Shown here piece after piece: positions 33,878 to 45,081 of a stretch of 64,000 nucleotides of DNA. Source of the DNA: Dichetophora obliterata (lineage: Eukaryota; Arthropoda; Insecta; Diptera; Sciomyzidae); NCBI GenBank assembly GCA_963920525.1, contig OY986438.1, forward strand, positions 49,392,288 to 49,456,287, given 5' to 3'. A program made the position numbers and the translations under genes. The notes under the pieces were generated by a model. The model saw nothing but the letters and a program-made list of their open reading frames with translations. It ran no database searches and was not told the origin of the DNA. Numbering within the stretch: the stretch's first letter is position 1; every line of letters begins with the position of its first letter.

Positions 33878-35168
33878 TAATGAATAAATTCCTGTTGACC
33901 ACGATTTTGATATGTCTAAAATTTTTTCTTAATGCTACTTTACTACACTTGTATGGGTTCACACCAAAAAACGTTTGAAATGGCGTATAGAGCCAAATAA
34001 ATTTCTTTTAAAGTTAAAAAAATTTCCTTTTGTATATGAGAAGAAGGATTAGAAAATATTTTTTTGGGATTGCCACTTTTACGCAAATTTATGATAAGAC
34101 ATTCAGAAAATCCTATCGTACAGTTTTTGAAAGAAATGGTTTCAAACTTTAATTTCGATATATTCAAAATGTGTTTTTTGCACGTACAGCACATGAATCC
34201 CTGGACGATAATATGTTTGTGCTCTAAAAATTATATTAGAAATTTTTTAGAAGAAATTATTTGTCTATAATAATCATTTTTACTTCCACATGAGCTTTCA
34301 TTTTCTAAAAAACTAAATAACGAGATTTTGTTGTATTTTTCTGAAAAGTGTTTTGTCAAACTTTTTATGAAATTTTAACCCTACTGTTAGGTTAAAAAAA
34401 CTCACGAATTTTAGGTTAACGAACCATTTTGTCCTTAGTGCATTTTGCATACAAAAAATAGTCTTAACTTATTTGTTTTAGCTATTATGATTAAAAATAT
34501 CGTTTCGTAAAAAAACTCACATTGTTTGTGCCGTTTTCGCTGTTCAGTTTGTGCACACATTTGTAAAATTAACCGATCAACAGTGTGTTCTATTCATAAT
34601 GACTGCAATTTTCAACCTATTGCCTAAATATTTTTTTGTACAAAGCAACAAAAAATAGATGTTTTGTATCTTTTTAAATAAAAAATACTCTATGGACTTT
34701 GTATCTTGTATTTTTTCAGTAAAAATTACTATATGGACCAAATAAATGGGCCCTTAACCTAAAATGTGTAATTTTTTTAGTTTTCTCCCTTTTCTTTTAT
34801 GTTACATACTCGAATTTTGAAAATAGCATTTTTGAAAAATAATACATTATCTAAAGTTTCAAGTCCATATCTTTTATCGTTCGAAAGATATTTAGAGAAA
34901 TGTATTGAAATTTGGACCAAATGGTCCCAACCTAACAGCAGGGTTAAATTGACAATGTCTAATTTTAGTCGATATAAAATTATTAACTTGTAAATTTTTA
35001 TGAAATAAGACCCAGAACCCATTAATATGAGTTTTCCCTCTTCGGAGCCATAGTTTCAGAGCATTTTTTATGAAATATTTGAAGCAATTTTGTTTAGCAA
35101 AATTTAGGTAGATTCGCCTCTGAGGGTTTACTGAAAAAAAATTGTCAGCTCACTGAAATTGGGATATA
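33533..35168. other. AT-rich stretch with 31-base T run
   Basis: Homopolymer T at 33846-33876. Several ORFs of 60-80 codons on both strands have no recognisable content. A phrase of the form CCTAACAGCAGGGTTAAATT near 34930 is an imperfect inverse of AACCCTACTGTTAGGTTAAA near 34378, suggesting an old decayed inverted repeat. Confidence 0.35.
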
Positions 35169-35392
35169 CAGTGGACGTCCAGTGTTACGAATAGCCTATA
35201 TAATAAAATCTCTATATAATGTACTCTTTTCTTGAAATGCATATGTATTCTGTATAACGAACGCTAATTTTTTTCTCTGAATTCTTTGTTTTGGTTTTTC
35301 ACCCAAGATTGAACATGGGTATCGATTTTTTTTTTGCGTATGCGCACATTAGAACATTGATGTCAGTCTCGAGGAATGTTTTTTAACGAAAG

Positions 35393-36880
35393 TTTGGAAT
35401 TCCAAAATCAATTGTCCATGTTACCATTACAAGAAATCGGAAAAAAATGCAGAAATGTTTGGAAACTACCCAAAGTGGAGCTTTACGCCGAATATCCCTG
35501 AGGAAGGGCGAAAATCCTAATATGGAAAATGCCCTACATAAATGGTTTGTTCTGCAGCGTAAAAGGAACATACCCGTTAACGGGAACATTCTCAAAACAA
35601 AACCCAAGAAATTCAAGGACCGAGGTTTTCCGAATGATGGAATTCCGAATGATCGAATTTAAAAAGCAATTCGGAATTTGCCTTCTTAAGAAATTGGGTG
35701 AAAAATTATCGCCACAAGCTGAGCTAGTTGAACCATTTAAAGGAAATTGTCCGGAACTACTGAAGAAAGTAATCATAGCTTGGGTGTTGCCGACCAATAC
35801 ATACGTTCACTCCGGTGAGACGAGTGCTCCTTCCAGAATTCCAAGTCTTCTCTGCCAAAGCTCTTCTGAAAAGTTCAAAAGTGCATAATTATTTTAACAG
35901 TACTTATTTATTTTAAGTTCGTACCTCTGGAAATATAGATTGTGCGAGCGACAATGTATTCGTCATCAAAGTTATCTCATCTTAATTTCTTCAATTAGAT
36001 AGGGGAATATCATCTTCTGCATCAAATTAGGGGCGTCCATTAATTACGTGAAGTGATTTTTGTGATTTTTTGACCCCTCCTCCTCCTAATGAGATATCGT
36101 GAGATTTGGCTACACCCCCTTCCCCCTCTAATCTCACGTGAGATTGTTCAAAATGCGTGTTTTTAGTGTAAATATGTTAATCTATGCTTCATTGTATTGA
36201 ATTTATTAATATAAATATTAAATATAAATATAAATATTATTGTGTAAAATTTAGTCATATTTCAGTAGAGAAACACTTTTTACTCAATTTAACCAGTTAA
36301 CTCATAATTTTACACTGTTGCTTGTTGATAAAACATTATGTCATTTTTGCGTGAACTCCCCTCTCCCCACGTGAGGGTGAGTGAGATTCGGCATAGCCCC
36401 CGCCCCACTAAACACCTCACGTAATTAATAGCCGATGATATTTTTCCCATGATAATTTAGGCTTCAAAAATGCTAAGATTTTTTAATGGCTCGGTGATAT
36501 TATTACCTGAACTGTTTCTGACTGGAAAGGCATACAGCTTTGGCATAGAAGACTTGGAGTTCTGGAACAATGCAGAACATTTGTTAATTGAAGGAAGCAA
36601 CCCCATTTAGGAAAACAATGCTCCAATTGAAAATGTTGATACTGAAGATTCAGATAATAACCTTGATACCAACCAAAAAGTATAGCATACAGAAAGCTGT
36701 ACAAAGCTTTAATATGTGTATCAAATAGGCTGAAGAAAACAATGTAGAACTTTCAAAAATATCTGTTCTAAGAAGCTTGCCGGAAAACGTTGTTGATCTC
36801 AGCACTACACGTACAAGGAAACAAATACTTATTGGCAATTTTTTTCTAACAAAAACTAAGCATATCATTTTGTTTTACTG
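35393..36880 (+). pseudogene. pogo/Tigger-like transposase relic (CENP-B-type DNA-binding domain)
   Basis: Translation from 35393 gives FGIPKSIVHVTITRNRKK (psq-type helix-turn-helix), then the CENP-B HTH signature ENALHKWFVLQRKRNIPVNG and ILKTKPKKF. After a frame change near 35640 it continues FKKQFGICLLKKLGEKLS and PTNTYVHSGETSAPSRIPS. In this family that last block is NADETGLF followed by R-x-P-S, so the first catalytic Asp has become Gly. A TAA follows at 35886. Beyond the MITE, weak C-terminal traces run to about 36880 (LRSLPENVVDLSTTRTRKQI). The DDE core is largely unreadable; the element is dead. The identification rests on the two N-terminal DNA-binding motifs. Confidence 0.7.
36030..36437. 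mobile_element. ~405-bp MITE with ATTAATTACGTGA ends
   Basis: Left GGGCGTCCATTAATTACGTG and reversed right ATCGGCTATTAATTACGTGA. Subterminal CTCACGTGAGAT and CCCCACGTGAGGGTGAG palindromes and C-rich tracts are mirrored at both ends. No coding. It interrupts the pogo relic. Superfamily and target duplication undetermined. Confidence 0.65.
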
Positions 36881-36903
36881 AATTCAGTACCTATATGTAC
36901 TTA

Positions 36904-39184
36904 GACAGATAAGTTAAGTGAGGAGGGAGCTAGTCACCTAGTTACTGCGCCCTCAAGGGCCTCTTGTAACAAACGTCTATGAGTTAAAGATTATCCTTAA
37001 TCGTTAAGTTCGTTAGGAACAGAGCGATGTCCTTGGGTGAACTATCCGCTATTTTGTGAGTTTCTAGGTACAATGCACCTAAGCAGCGAAGGCGGGTGCT
37101 AATTAGACCATTACAGTGAAACAAAATGTGCTTTGCTGTTTCTTCATCTTCATTACATAATCTACACAGATCTTCCTGGTCTATGCTTGATAAGTACTTA
37201 TTTACCTTGCAATGTCCAGTTAGGAAACCTGTAACAAGTCTGACAGTTGTTCCATTTAATGGAAGGAATTGTTTCGTTCTTTGGAGTGAAGGAGTTGGCA
37301 TAAATGTTTTTGCCTGTCTGTTACCTTCGGTTTCCCTCCAGTTATAAAGTGCCTCTCTGTTTAGCCACATTTTAATGTTATGGCGCATAGTGCCCCATTC
37401 CCTAATGAAGGAACTTGCAGCTCCTTTCCTGGCTATATCGTTTCTATCGTGGCTATGCTGCTCGTTGGCAGCAATATCGTTTCCTAAATAGCCGCTATGG
37501 CGTGGTACCCAAATGAGGTGGCAATCCCATACGAGTATGGACGTACTTTTATATGCGCTAAGTGCAAGTCAGAGTGAATATATATGTTTTTTTTTTTTGC
37601 TAGTGGGACTGTTTACATACTCTCTTAGGCAGAGCTCAATTGCATGGACTTCAGCTTGGAAGACTGAGTTACCTGTACCCATGCTGGCTTATATAGATTT
37701 TCCCTGCCTTGAACCAAAAACGCCAGCTCCCACGCCTTCATTTGTCTTTGAGCCCTCTCAATACCAGGCTTGATAGTCACCAGTGAACCGTGGCCTTTCT
37801 GTTTCCCATGTGGTTCTGTTTGGGAAGGAGACTTGGAAGTTTTTGCAGAAGTTTTATTTTTGGAGGCAAAGATCGCACGGTAATAACCTTATATTCTCGT
37901 ACTTTGTTATTACGGCTAATAGCGCTGGGTGAGTGTTACTTGGTATATACAAATTGTTGTCAATGATGAGTCTGATTGTGAAGATCAGAGCTTCTTTCTT
38001 GACAAGAAGATATAATGGCAGCAGTTGGAGCAGTAAGCATCGCTCGTGTGATACAGACACAAGCTAGACGTTGCAACTTGCTGAGCTTGGCTTGAGCTGT
38101 TTTTTGGATCGTCTTACTCCACCATATTGGTGCAGCATATAAGGCGATATCTCTCGTGATGGAAGTTTACATCCACATGGCTAGTTTGGGACAGTTTGTA
38201 CCTATAAAACTTCTGCTGACCCATAATGAGGCTTCTGCTTTGTTTATGGTTTTGTTTAGGTGTGGGTTCCATGTAAATTTATCATCAAGCATCGCACCTA
38301 AGTATTTGACGTCTTTTGATGTTTATGTTTTCACCGAAAAGAGAAGGTTTAGTTAGACTTTCTCTGACTCTTTTCCTGGTTAAAACGATGATGTTGGTTT
38401 TCTTAGGGTTGACAGTGAGCCCTGCTTCCCTGCACCATTTGGCTACTATGTTGAGTGCTCTTTGGAGGAGATACGATAAAGTATCCTCGTATTTTCCTCT
38501 GATAAGGATCACGATGTCATCAGCGCAACCCTGCACATCGAAGCCATTTCAGCTAAGAAGTTCTAAGAGTTCATCTTCTACAATAGATCACAATATTGGA
38601 GAGAGTTTTCGATGTTATCAAAGCACTTTCAATGTCTAGGCAGCACCCGATTGCATTTTCTTTATTCCCAATGAATTTTCAATCTTGTTTGTAAGGATCT
38701 GAAGAGCATGAGTCGTTGATTTCCCTGGTTGATATGCATATTGTTCGGAGTGCAGCGGGTGGTCTATAAGACAACCCTCTCTGATATGCCGATCAATAAT
38801 TTTCTACATACTTTTTAGGAGAAAGGAAGTGAATCTTATTGGTCTATACAATTTTCTTAGATCAGAAGGTTAACTGCCCGTTTTGGGAATAAAGTTAATA
38901 ATTACCTCTCTCCAGGCATTGGATATAGTACCCAATGCGAAGCTCGTCCTAAGAATAGCGATTAGGAAGGGCATTAGTGGTACTAGTCTATTTTTCAGGA
39001 GTGCAGGAAGGATGCTGTCTGCTCCAGCTGCATTGTATGGGTGGAATGTGTTAAGAGCCCATTTTATCCTGCCCTCGTTAAGGATTGGTCTGGATACTCT
39101 CCAATCTATTATGTTTAGTCTTCTGTGCACTATCTGTAATAGGTTCGTTGGAGATCCAATCAATGTAGTAGACCCCGGGAAATA
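36904..39184 (-). mobile_element. 5'-truncated LINE with RNase H (R1/LOA/I-like), target duplications
   Basis: TATATGTACTTAG (36891-36903) and TATACGTACTTAG (39185-39197) flank the insert, a 13-bp target duplication with one mismatch. Coding fragments on the minus strand run from RT (39163) to the C-terminal zinc-knuckle region (36984). There is no poly(A) tail. It lies within the pogo element and is itself abutted by the mariner at 39200, so order of insertion is pogo, LINE, then mariner. Net length 2281 bp, close to that of the LINE at 50634-54347 without its insertions. Confidence 0.8.
36984..39175 (-). pseudogene. LINE ORF2 relic: reverse transcriptase, RNase H, zinc-knuckle
   Basis: Reading the minus strand: IKWALNTFHPYNAAGADSIL and FIPKTG (RT fingers) at 39163-38870, then a degraded palm, CADDIVILIRGKYEDTLSYL (catalytic DD) near 38530, GLTVNPKKTNIIVLTRKR, an RNase H block GVGAGVFGSRQGKSI and NSVFQAEVHAIELCL near 37740-37600, and the end FLPLNGTTVRLVTGFLTGHC with CRLCNEDEETAKHILFHC (37250-37080). 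The last is the CCHC-like motif typical of RNase H-bearing insect LINEs. Several frameshifts and stops separate the blocks, so it is inactive. Confidence 0.8.
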
Positions 39185-39199
39185 TATACGTACTTAGTA

Positions 39200-40451
39200 T
39201 CGGGTCCGCCAAATAACTTTTTTTTTTTTGAAAATCCTATTAAAAAAAAACTACTGAATATTTTCTCAAATTTCTATTTTATTTGAAAGTACAATCCTTC
39301 CGGTTACTAATGAAAAATAATTTCATTCAAATGGCTGCCTCGGCTGGCCATGCAGTAGCCTACACGATCGGTCCAAATTTTAAGCAAATTATCGATTGTG
39401 TGCAGCTGTATTTCACCAATGGCTTCACGAATATTGTCCTTTAAAGCGTCAATTGTCTCTGGTTTGTCGGCGTAACACTTATCTTTGAGAGTACCCCACA
39501 AATAATAGTCCAACGGTGCCAAATCGCAGCTCCAAGGTGGCCAAACAACATCAGCTCTGCTGATAATGCGATCTTCAAAAACAGGGCGCAAAACATCGAG
39601 TGTAGCACGAAGCGCCATCCTGTTGAAACAAAATGTTGCCAATATCCTCCTTTTCAATTTTTGTGAACAAAAATTCGTTCAACATGGCCCGGTAACGATC
39701 GCCATTGACTGTAACGGCCACTCCTTGCTCATTTTCGAAGAAAAATGGCCCAATTATAACTCTGGACCAAAATCCGCACCAAACAGTGACTCGTTTCGGG
39801 TGCAGCGGCTTTTCAATGTATGCGTGCGGGTTTTCTATGCCCGAAATGCGACATTTTTGCTTGTTTACATACCCGCCAAGATCAAAATGAGCTTCATCTG
39901 AAAAGATGATTTTTTGGCAAAATCGGCATCTTCTGTAAGTCGATCGCAGGCCCACTTAGCGAAGCGAAAACGCATTGGATGGTCAGTTGGCTTCAACTCC
40001 TGAACCAATTGGACTTTGTATGGCGTCATACCAAGGTTTTTATGCAAAATTCGTCTCAATGATGTCTCCGAAATGTTCAATTGTTGAGAACGACGGTGAA
40101 TTGATGTTGATGGCGCTTCACACACACTTTCTGCCACAAAGCTTTTCACGCTTTGGTTTATCGATGAGTATGCCAGTTTCTTTCACTTTTTTCACAAGAT
40201 AACGAACATACGGAGCTGACGGTGCTTCTCTTCTTCCAAAATCCATACGCAATTTGCGCACACATTCTGCAACATTACCATGATTTTCAAAGTAATGTCG
40301 CAATATTTCTCAGCGTTGTTCAAGCGTATACACAACCATATTCGTTCAGGGAAAGGATAAAACTAATTATCTGCCAAATCAGACATGAGCTAAGTGTTAC
40401 CATTCACGAAATAAGCACTAGTTAAAAAACAACGTTAGATGGCGGACCCTT
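39200..40451 (-). mobile_element. mariner-family transposon, DD41D type, minus strand
   Basis: TA lies at 39198-39199 and 40452-40453. The ends are TCGGGTCCGCCAAATAAC and, reversed, AAGGGTCCGCCATCTAAC. Length 1252 bp. The encoded protein is related to that of the element at 18589 but the terminal repeats are different, so this is a second family of the same lineage. Confidence 0.85.
39307..40339 (-). pseudogene. DD41D-type mariner transposase relic
   Basis: The frame starts at the ATG at 40339 (MVVYTLEQR), then a TGA where Arg is expected, and EILRHYFENHGNVAECVRKL. The linker LVQELKPTDHPMRFRFAKW precedes the first catalytic Asp in IFSDEAHFDLGGYVNKQKC after a frameshift. The second Asp is intact in FQQDGASCY, followed by a short deletion with frame change near 39620. 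The third lies in CDLAPLDYYLWG. It ends RGSHLNEIIFH at 39307. All three Asp remain, but a stop codon and at least two frameshifts make it inactive. Confidence 0.87.
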
Positions 40452-40801
40452 TACAATATGATTCATTTTAAATTTAAGGTTTAAGTGAAATCGTGTTAAG
40501 TTGGTTTTTTTTCAATAAATGAATTGATATACATATGTTCAATTGAACTAAAACCTGCTTTTTTAAAACAGACTGCGAAAAAAATTTTTCAATATAGCGT
40601 ACTTTTCGATATATCGTACGACACTGGACATAATATCATTCATTATACTGAACGTTCACTCTACTTCGTTCGATGGAAATGATGTTAATACTGTATTTAA
40701 CCCGGTTTCTTAAAAGAGCATAACTTTTGAACCGTTTTTGAGTTTGTTGTTAATGCATTAACTACATCATTACCGAAAAATATTACTAAACTAAAGCTTT
40801 A

Positions 40802-42059
40802 ATATGGGTCATTCTTTTACAAACCGTACAGATTTGAACAAAAAACTACCGACCCATTTTTAATTTGCATGAAATTTTTTTACGGGTTCTATATCGAAAA
40901 CAAGAGATACGTGTTCAAGGATTTTTTTTTTTTAAATAGAGGGCGTTAAAAGTTTGAGATTTTCGTGATTTTTGCCTTGGAGACTATTTTCAAAAATTCA
41001 TAACTTCGGTTCTGTTTAAGCTAGAGACAGTTTTTTTACTTGATTTTGAAAAGAATAGTTTCAAAAAAATGTATGAAAAATTTCATATTGTTATACGCAA
41101 TTTAAATTTTTAAATAAATTTTAACCAATTTTACCCACCACTTAGCGTGTTTTAAACATAACCATCGTATTCTACGCCAAATTTTACATAAAAAACGATT
41201 TTTTATCAATGGAGAAATGATTATTACTATTGCAAAAAAATTAAATAAACTCGCGCGGTACCTGACGTCGGCACGCCAGTTGCAAAGTACACCTCATATT
41301 CTCGCCTCATATTATTGTTGTCTGTATTTTAATATAATATAAATTATGTAGTGTCTACGGCTTCCAATTTCGGTACTCAAAAGCAATTTCGAATTACTAA
41401 TTAAGAATCCAGGGATCCCGGAATTAGTACCAGGATCTTGAAAAACAGATAAAAAGTATTTTATTTAATAAGGTATGAAAGTTAGGATATTTTTTTAATA
41501 AAAAATTATCCAAAGGAATTAAAAATAGAAACAGTTTGATAAAATTTTTTATAAAAAGTTAATTTATTTTATTTCTTTATAAAAAGGACAAAAATATATA
41601 ATTTGTGTTATATATCTATTGTATAATTCATAAAATTCATATTTTCTGGCACAATAATATTAACATAAGAACGATCAATTTTTTGAGATCACTGAAGTCT
41701 TTGATAGGTGAATTCTTTGGTAGCAAAGTTTCCAGCCGAAGAGAAACATCTCTCGAACTCAACACTAGTTGGTGGAATTTTTATCAATCATATCAAATGC
41801 TTTTTGAAGAAACTATTCTTTTCTTAACTATCTTCAAAACGAAGCAAAAAAGATGTCTCTAGCTTAATTTGAATTTTTTAAAATTAGTCTCCAAGGCAAA
41901 AATCACGAAAATCTCAAACTTTTAACACCCTCTATTTAAAAAAAAAAATTCTCGAACACGTGTCTCTTTTTTTCGATATAGAACCCGTAAAAAAAATTTC
42001 ATGCAAATCAAAATGTGGCGGTCAGAATGGTGTTCGGTTTGTAAAAGAATGACCCATAT
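40802..42059 (-). mobile_element. 1.26-kb long-inverted-repeat element, hAT-derived
   Basis: ATATGGGTCATTCTTTTACA occurs at 40802 and, reversed, at 42059. The arms stay similar for about 190 bp (GGGTTCTATATCGAAAA, AAATAGAGGG.GTTAAAAGTT, TTTTTGCCTTGGAGACTA). A fragment of hAT transposase lies inside on the minus strand. No 8-bp duplication could be read, so the true ends may lie slightly outside. Confidence 0.65.
41710..41795 (-). pseudogene. hAT transposase C-terminal (dimerisation) fragment
   Basis: The minus strand reads IPPTSVEFERCFSSAGNFAT then KEFTYQRLQ and a stop. P-x-S-V-x-x-E-R-x-F-S-x-A-G is the signature of the hAT C-terminal dimerisation domain, which lets the transposase oligomerise. 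No other part of the enzyme was found, so the element is an internal-deletion derivative. Confidence 0.65.
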
Positions 42060-42232
42060 AGAAAAAATATATTTGCAAGATTACTTACATATTTACTTGA
42101 AGAAAAAATGACGCGAGGATATATTTCTTTTCATTCACAGTGTTTTCATGCTCTTAGTTTATTTTTTGCTAGAAGTGCCACTTTTGATGATGTTAGACAA
42201 AAGTCTAAACTTGTAAAATTTTTTAAAACTAT

Positions 42233-43551
42233 ATATGTGACCCGGTAAGTTAAAAGGGACCTATGCTCAGAAAAGAAGTTTTGGAGAAAAACGACTTTGA
42301 AGTTAAAAAGTTGATTTTGATGCGCCTGAACGCTTTTATGGCTTGAAACTTGTTACTCGGAGGTTTTCGGGGTCGCTGATTACGAATCTGGTATTAGATT
42401 TTGAAAATTCAAAATGGCGGATCCAATATGGTGGGTCCAATGTGGCGGATGATTTTGTTATGATATTGGATTTACTTGAAACTTGTTACTCGGCGGTTTT
42501 CGGGGTCGCTGATTACGAATCTGGTATTAGATTTTGAAAATTCAAAATGGCGGATCCAATATGGCGGATCCTATATGGTGGACTATTTTTGTTATATTAT
42601 TGGATTTGTTTGGAAAATTCTAAAAAATAAAATTAATATTACCTTTGAATGTTAGTTATTGGCAAAATTAGTTTTTTCGAATTGTAAAAATAGCATTCTT
42701 TTAAGGAGTAGGCTTTGATTTAAATGTTTTTGTAATATACAGGAGGAAGAATTTGGAACTTTTGTCAGTTCTATTGTGATTTCGAAGTGTGAAAAAATTG
42801 AAAATAGTAGGAAGTTTTGTTTCAAAAGTGAGTGAACTAAATTATTAACTCTTTTACTGCGCGCTACGTTATCTACTCATTTCAAGATCGGGTTTTTATG
42901 TTTCGAAATTCTATTTATTGGTAAAATGTGTTCAGAAGATGAGTTTAAAAAAGTGGAAAGACTGTATTTGTGTGAAAATGTAAACAATTCGGAACATGAT
43001 GTTAGTGCTGTCAGTGATACAGATGATTTCAGTTCAAATACAAATTTTTTAACAGATACTTTGAACATAGAGTTTATATCTCTTCAAGATATACAGGAAG
43101 AAGAAGTTGTATGTAAATTTTTTGAAGATCCTTGTTGCAACAAAAGATGTAATATTTTAATACCACGATATATGATCATGCAATCAAGAAATAATATGTT
43201 AGAGTTAGAGAAAAATCAGCTAGATCTAATAATATTGAGCAAAATTGGATCCGCCATTTTGAATATTCAAAATCTAATTCCAGATTCGTAATCAGCGACC
43301 CCAAAAACCCCTGAGTGACGAGGTTCAAGCAAATTAAATCAATTGCAGGAAAGTTTGTCACATCTGATTCTTTTTTACTTTTTTTTATCAAAAGTGTCTA
43401 ATTTGAAGCTAATTTCTGCCAAAACTAATGCAGCTAGAAAGCTGTGGTTTGTTGCATTAGAAAGTGCGTGTTGTCTACTATAAGAATCACCAAAAAAGTA
43501 AAAATCGATTTTTCGACCCATAGGTCCCTTTTAACTTACCGGGTCACATAT
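42233..43551 (+). mobile_element. 1.3-kb unclassified DNA transposon, >30-bp inverted ends
   Basis: TATATGTGACCCGGTAAGTT at the left and TATATGTGACCCGGTAAGTT reversed at the right continue through AAAAGGGACCTATG, over 30 bp without mismatch. The right half contains the 121-codon ORF at 42926; the left half has a 133-bp-period duplication (42342 and 42475) of a segment that also occurs reversed near 43310. Target duplication unclear because the flanks are themselves TA-rich. Not assignable to a superfamily from the ends. Confidence 0.75.
42926..43291 (+). CDS. 121-aa acidic ORF, possible N-terminus of a transposase
   Basis: It starts with ATG (MCSEDEFKKVERLYLCENV) and ends IQNLIPDS with TAA. 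The first 70 residues are acidic and Ser/Asn-rich; then comes a Cys cluster CKFFEDPCCNKRCNI followed by a helix-like RNNMLELEKNQLDLIIL. A Cys-rich segment followed by an aromatic/Leu-rich helix is seen near the start of several uncharacterised arthropod transposon proteins, but I cannot name the family. The last 15 codons overlap the repeated GACCCC module, so the natural protein probably continued differently, perhaps via splicing. Confidence 0.4.
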   Translation: MCSEDEFKKVERLYLCENVNNSEHDVSAVSDTDDFSSNTNFLTDTLNIEFISLQDIQEEEVVCKFFEDPCCNKRCNILIPRYMIMQSRNNMLELEKNQLDLIILSKIGSAILNIQNLIPDS

Positions 43552-43966
43552 AGTGATCCACCACTAAAGTTATAAATGTTCAAAGCTAATTTTTTTAAAT
43601 CCTTCTAGTTCCCGAATGCAAATAACCTCATAAAATCGAAAACATACATCTCAGTAGGAATGACTTAAATAATGAATTAAAACTATTTTTGATTTTCGTA
43701 TGTAATTTTTTGGAATTCCAGAATTCCCTGGTTTTAGAAAAAAAAATAAACGTTTGAAGAAATAAAATACGTGCATTTTGCTGTTTTTAATTTATAGAAT
43801 TTGTTTAACTAATTGTAAGGTTAAAAAATATTGATAAATTTAAAAACCTTTTTCAACTTTAGGGCTCACGAGCGACTTCTAAAATTGTATCAATCGGCAC
43901 GAAACTTTATCTCTTTTAGTTTTATAAATCGAAGCCTATGGAAGCTGGAATAAAACAGCTTTTCTA

Positions 43967-44075
43967 ATGGCGTTTTCGTTTCTCGAAAAAATGTTGCATT
44001 TTTCAGCTCAAGGGGGCAGAATTTCCAAAAAGTGCAGAAAAAATGTTGCATTTTTTCGAGAAACGAAAACGCCAT
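43967..44075. repeat. Perfect 27-nt hairpin arms
   Basis: ATGGCGTTTTCGTTTCTCGA plus AAAAATG (43967-43993) is exactly reverse-complementary to 44049-44075, with a 55-base loop. GTTGCATTTTT also recurs in the loop. No element ends were recognised around it. Confidence 0.85.
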
Positions 44076-44224
44076 AAATTACGGCCACCTTATGTTCATC
44101 ATGGTAATTAAGTTTTTACATGAATTTTTTATGTGAGAACAAAAAGGTTTTGTGACCCATTTTGACTTATTTGTAATTCTTCCAAAAGTTGTTTTTTACA
44201 AACTGATATCAGAAATAATTTCCA

Positions 44225-44945
44225 CAGCTCAAAAAACCTTAACGAAATCGATCTGCAGAATATAAAGTTACGACACATCAAATGTAAACAATGGCATTTT
44301 TAGTTATGACAATTTGGCTTTTTACTAAAATAATAATAAAATTACAATCAAACAGTATGTGTGTGGCCGTCACGCACGGCAGAAGTGAAACCTTCAGAAA
44401 ACTATACATTTTGAGTACAACGCTTTTCATAAGACCTCGTTACCTAAGAATTAGAAAAACACGACGAAAATCAAAGTTTCGGCTTTCGATCAAATATCTA
44501 CACTATTTTTAAATATCTTTAATAAAAATTTTTTTGTTTAAGAGTCCAATAAAGGGAATTGACAAAAATAGTTTGAACTGTACATATTTTTTTATATTTT
44601 TTCAAAAAAGGTCCTTAATATTGACATTTCACAAAAAAAAATACTCAAAAGTTGCTTTTAACAAGCAAAAGTTTAAACAAGCAGAAATTGGCATTTCTGA
44701 TAACCTTTCATATGACATAACATTAATTTGCAAAAATTTTTCCACTTAAAAATTAGTTTGAATAGAGAAAAAAAATAAACCCAGTGGTACCACAATGAGC
44801 CTAAGTGGCCTAAGTGTGTCTCAAATGAAGCAACCACTTTAACCTAACCTAGCCCAATGATTCTGTATGGCGAAATTTATTCTCAAAAATGTTTTTTATA
44901 TTTTTTTACAAAATAGTCAAGTCTCAAAAATCATTTACACTGCGC
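44225..44945 (-). repeat. Dispersed repeat family A, reversed copy, interrupted
   Basis: Read on the minus strand it matches 7380-7850 and 30400-30780: GAGACTTGACTATTTTG, ATGTTATGTCATATGAAAG, a TTTGATTTTCGTCG block and AACGAGGTCTTATGAAAAGC. A LINE tail (44752-44856) lies between two parts of it. Confidence 0.6.
44752..44856 (+). mobile_element. Severely truncated LINE 3' end
   Basis: TTGAATAGAGAAAAA, then AGTGGTACCACAATGAGCCT, AGTGGCCTAAGTGTGTCTCA and a final TAACCTAACCT match, in the opposite orientation, the 3' UTR of the LINE at 50634-54347. Only about 105 bp was inserted. Confidence 0.75.
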
Positions 44946-45081
44946 CTCATTAGCTTAAGGACATATGCACTTCGTTAAAAGTTAATTAAAAAATTTCTTC
45001 TATTAAGATTATAAATATGTTTTTTATGAAGAATAAGTTTGAATTCCACTAATATTCCGCTGTGGTTTTTTAAAAAGTAGG

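Larger units (their letters stand above)
35169..40661 (+). mobile_element. pogo/Tigger-like DNA transposon carrying nested elements
   Basis: Left end CAGTGGACGTCCAGTGTTAC and reversed right end GAGTGAACGTTCAGTATAAT match at about 22 of 28 positions, and TA lies outside both (35167-35168, 40662-40663). A second GTCCAGTGT.(G)TACGA block occurs near the right end (40610-40630). The interior has a CENP-B/pogo-type transposase relic, a MITE, a LINE and a mariner. Removing the last three leaves about 1.55 kb. Pairing of the two ends is inferred from the repeats and from the nested insertions lying wholly between them. Confidence 0.7.
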
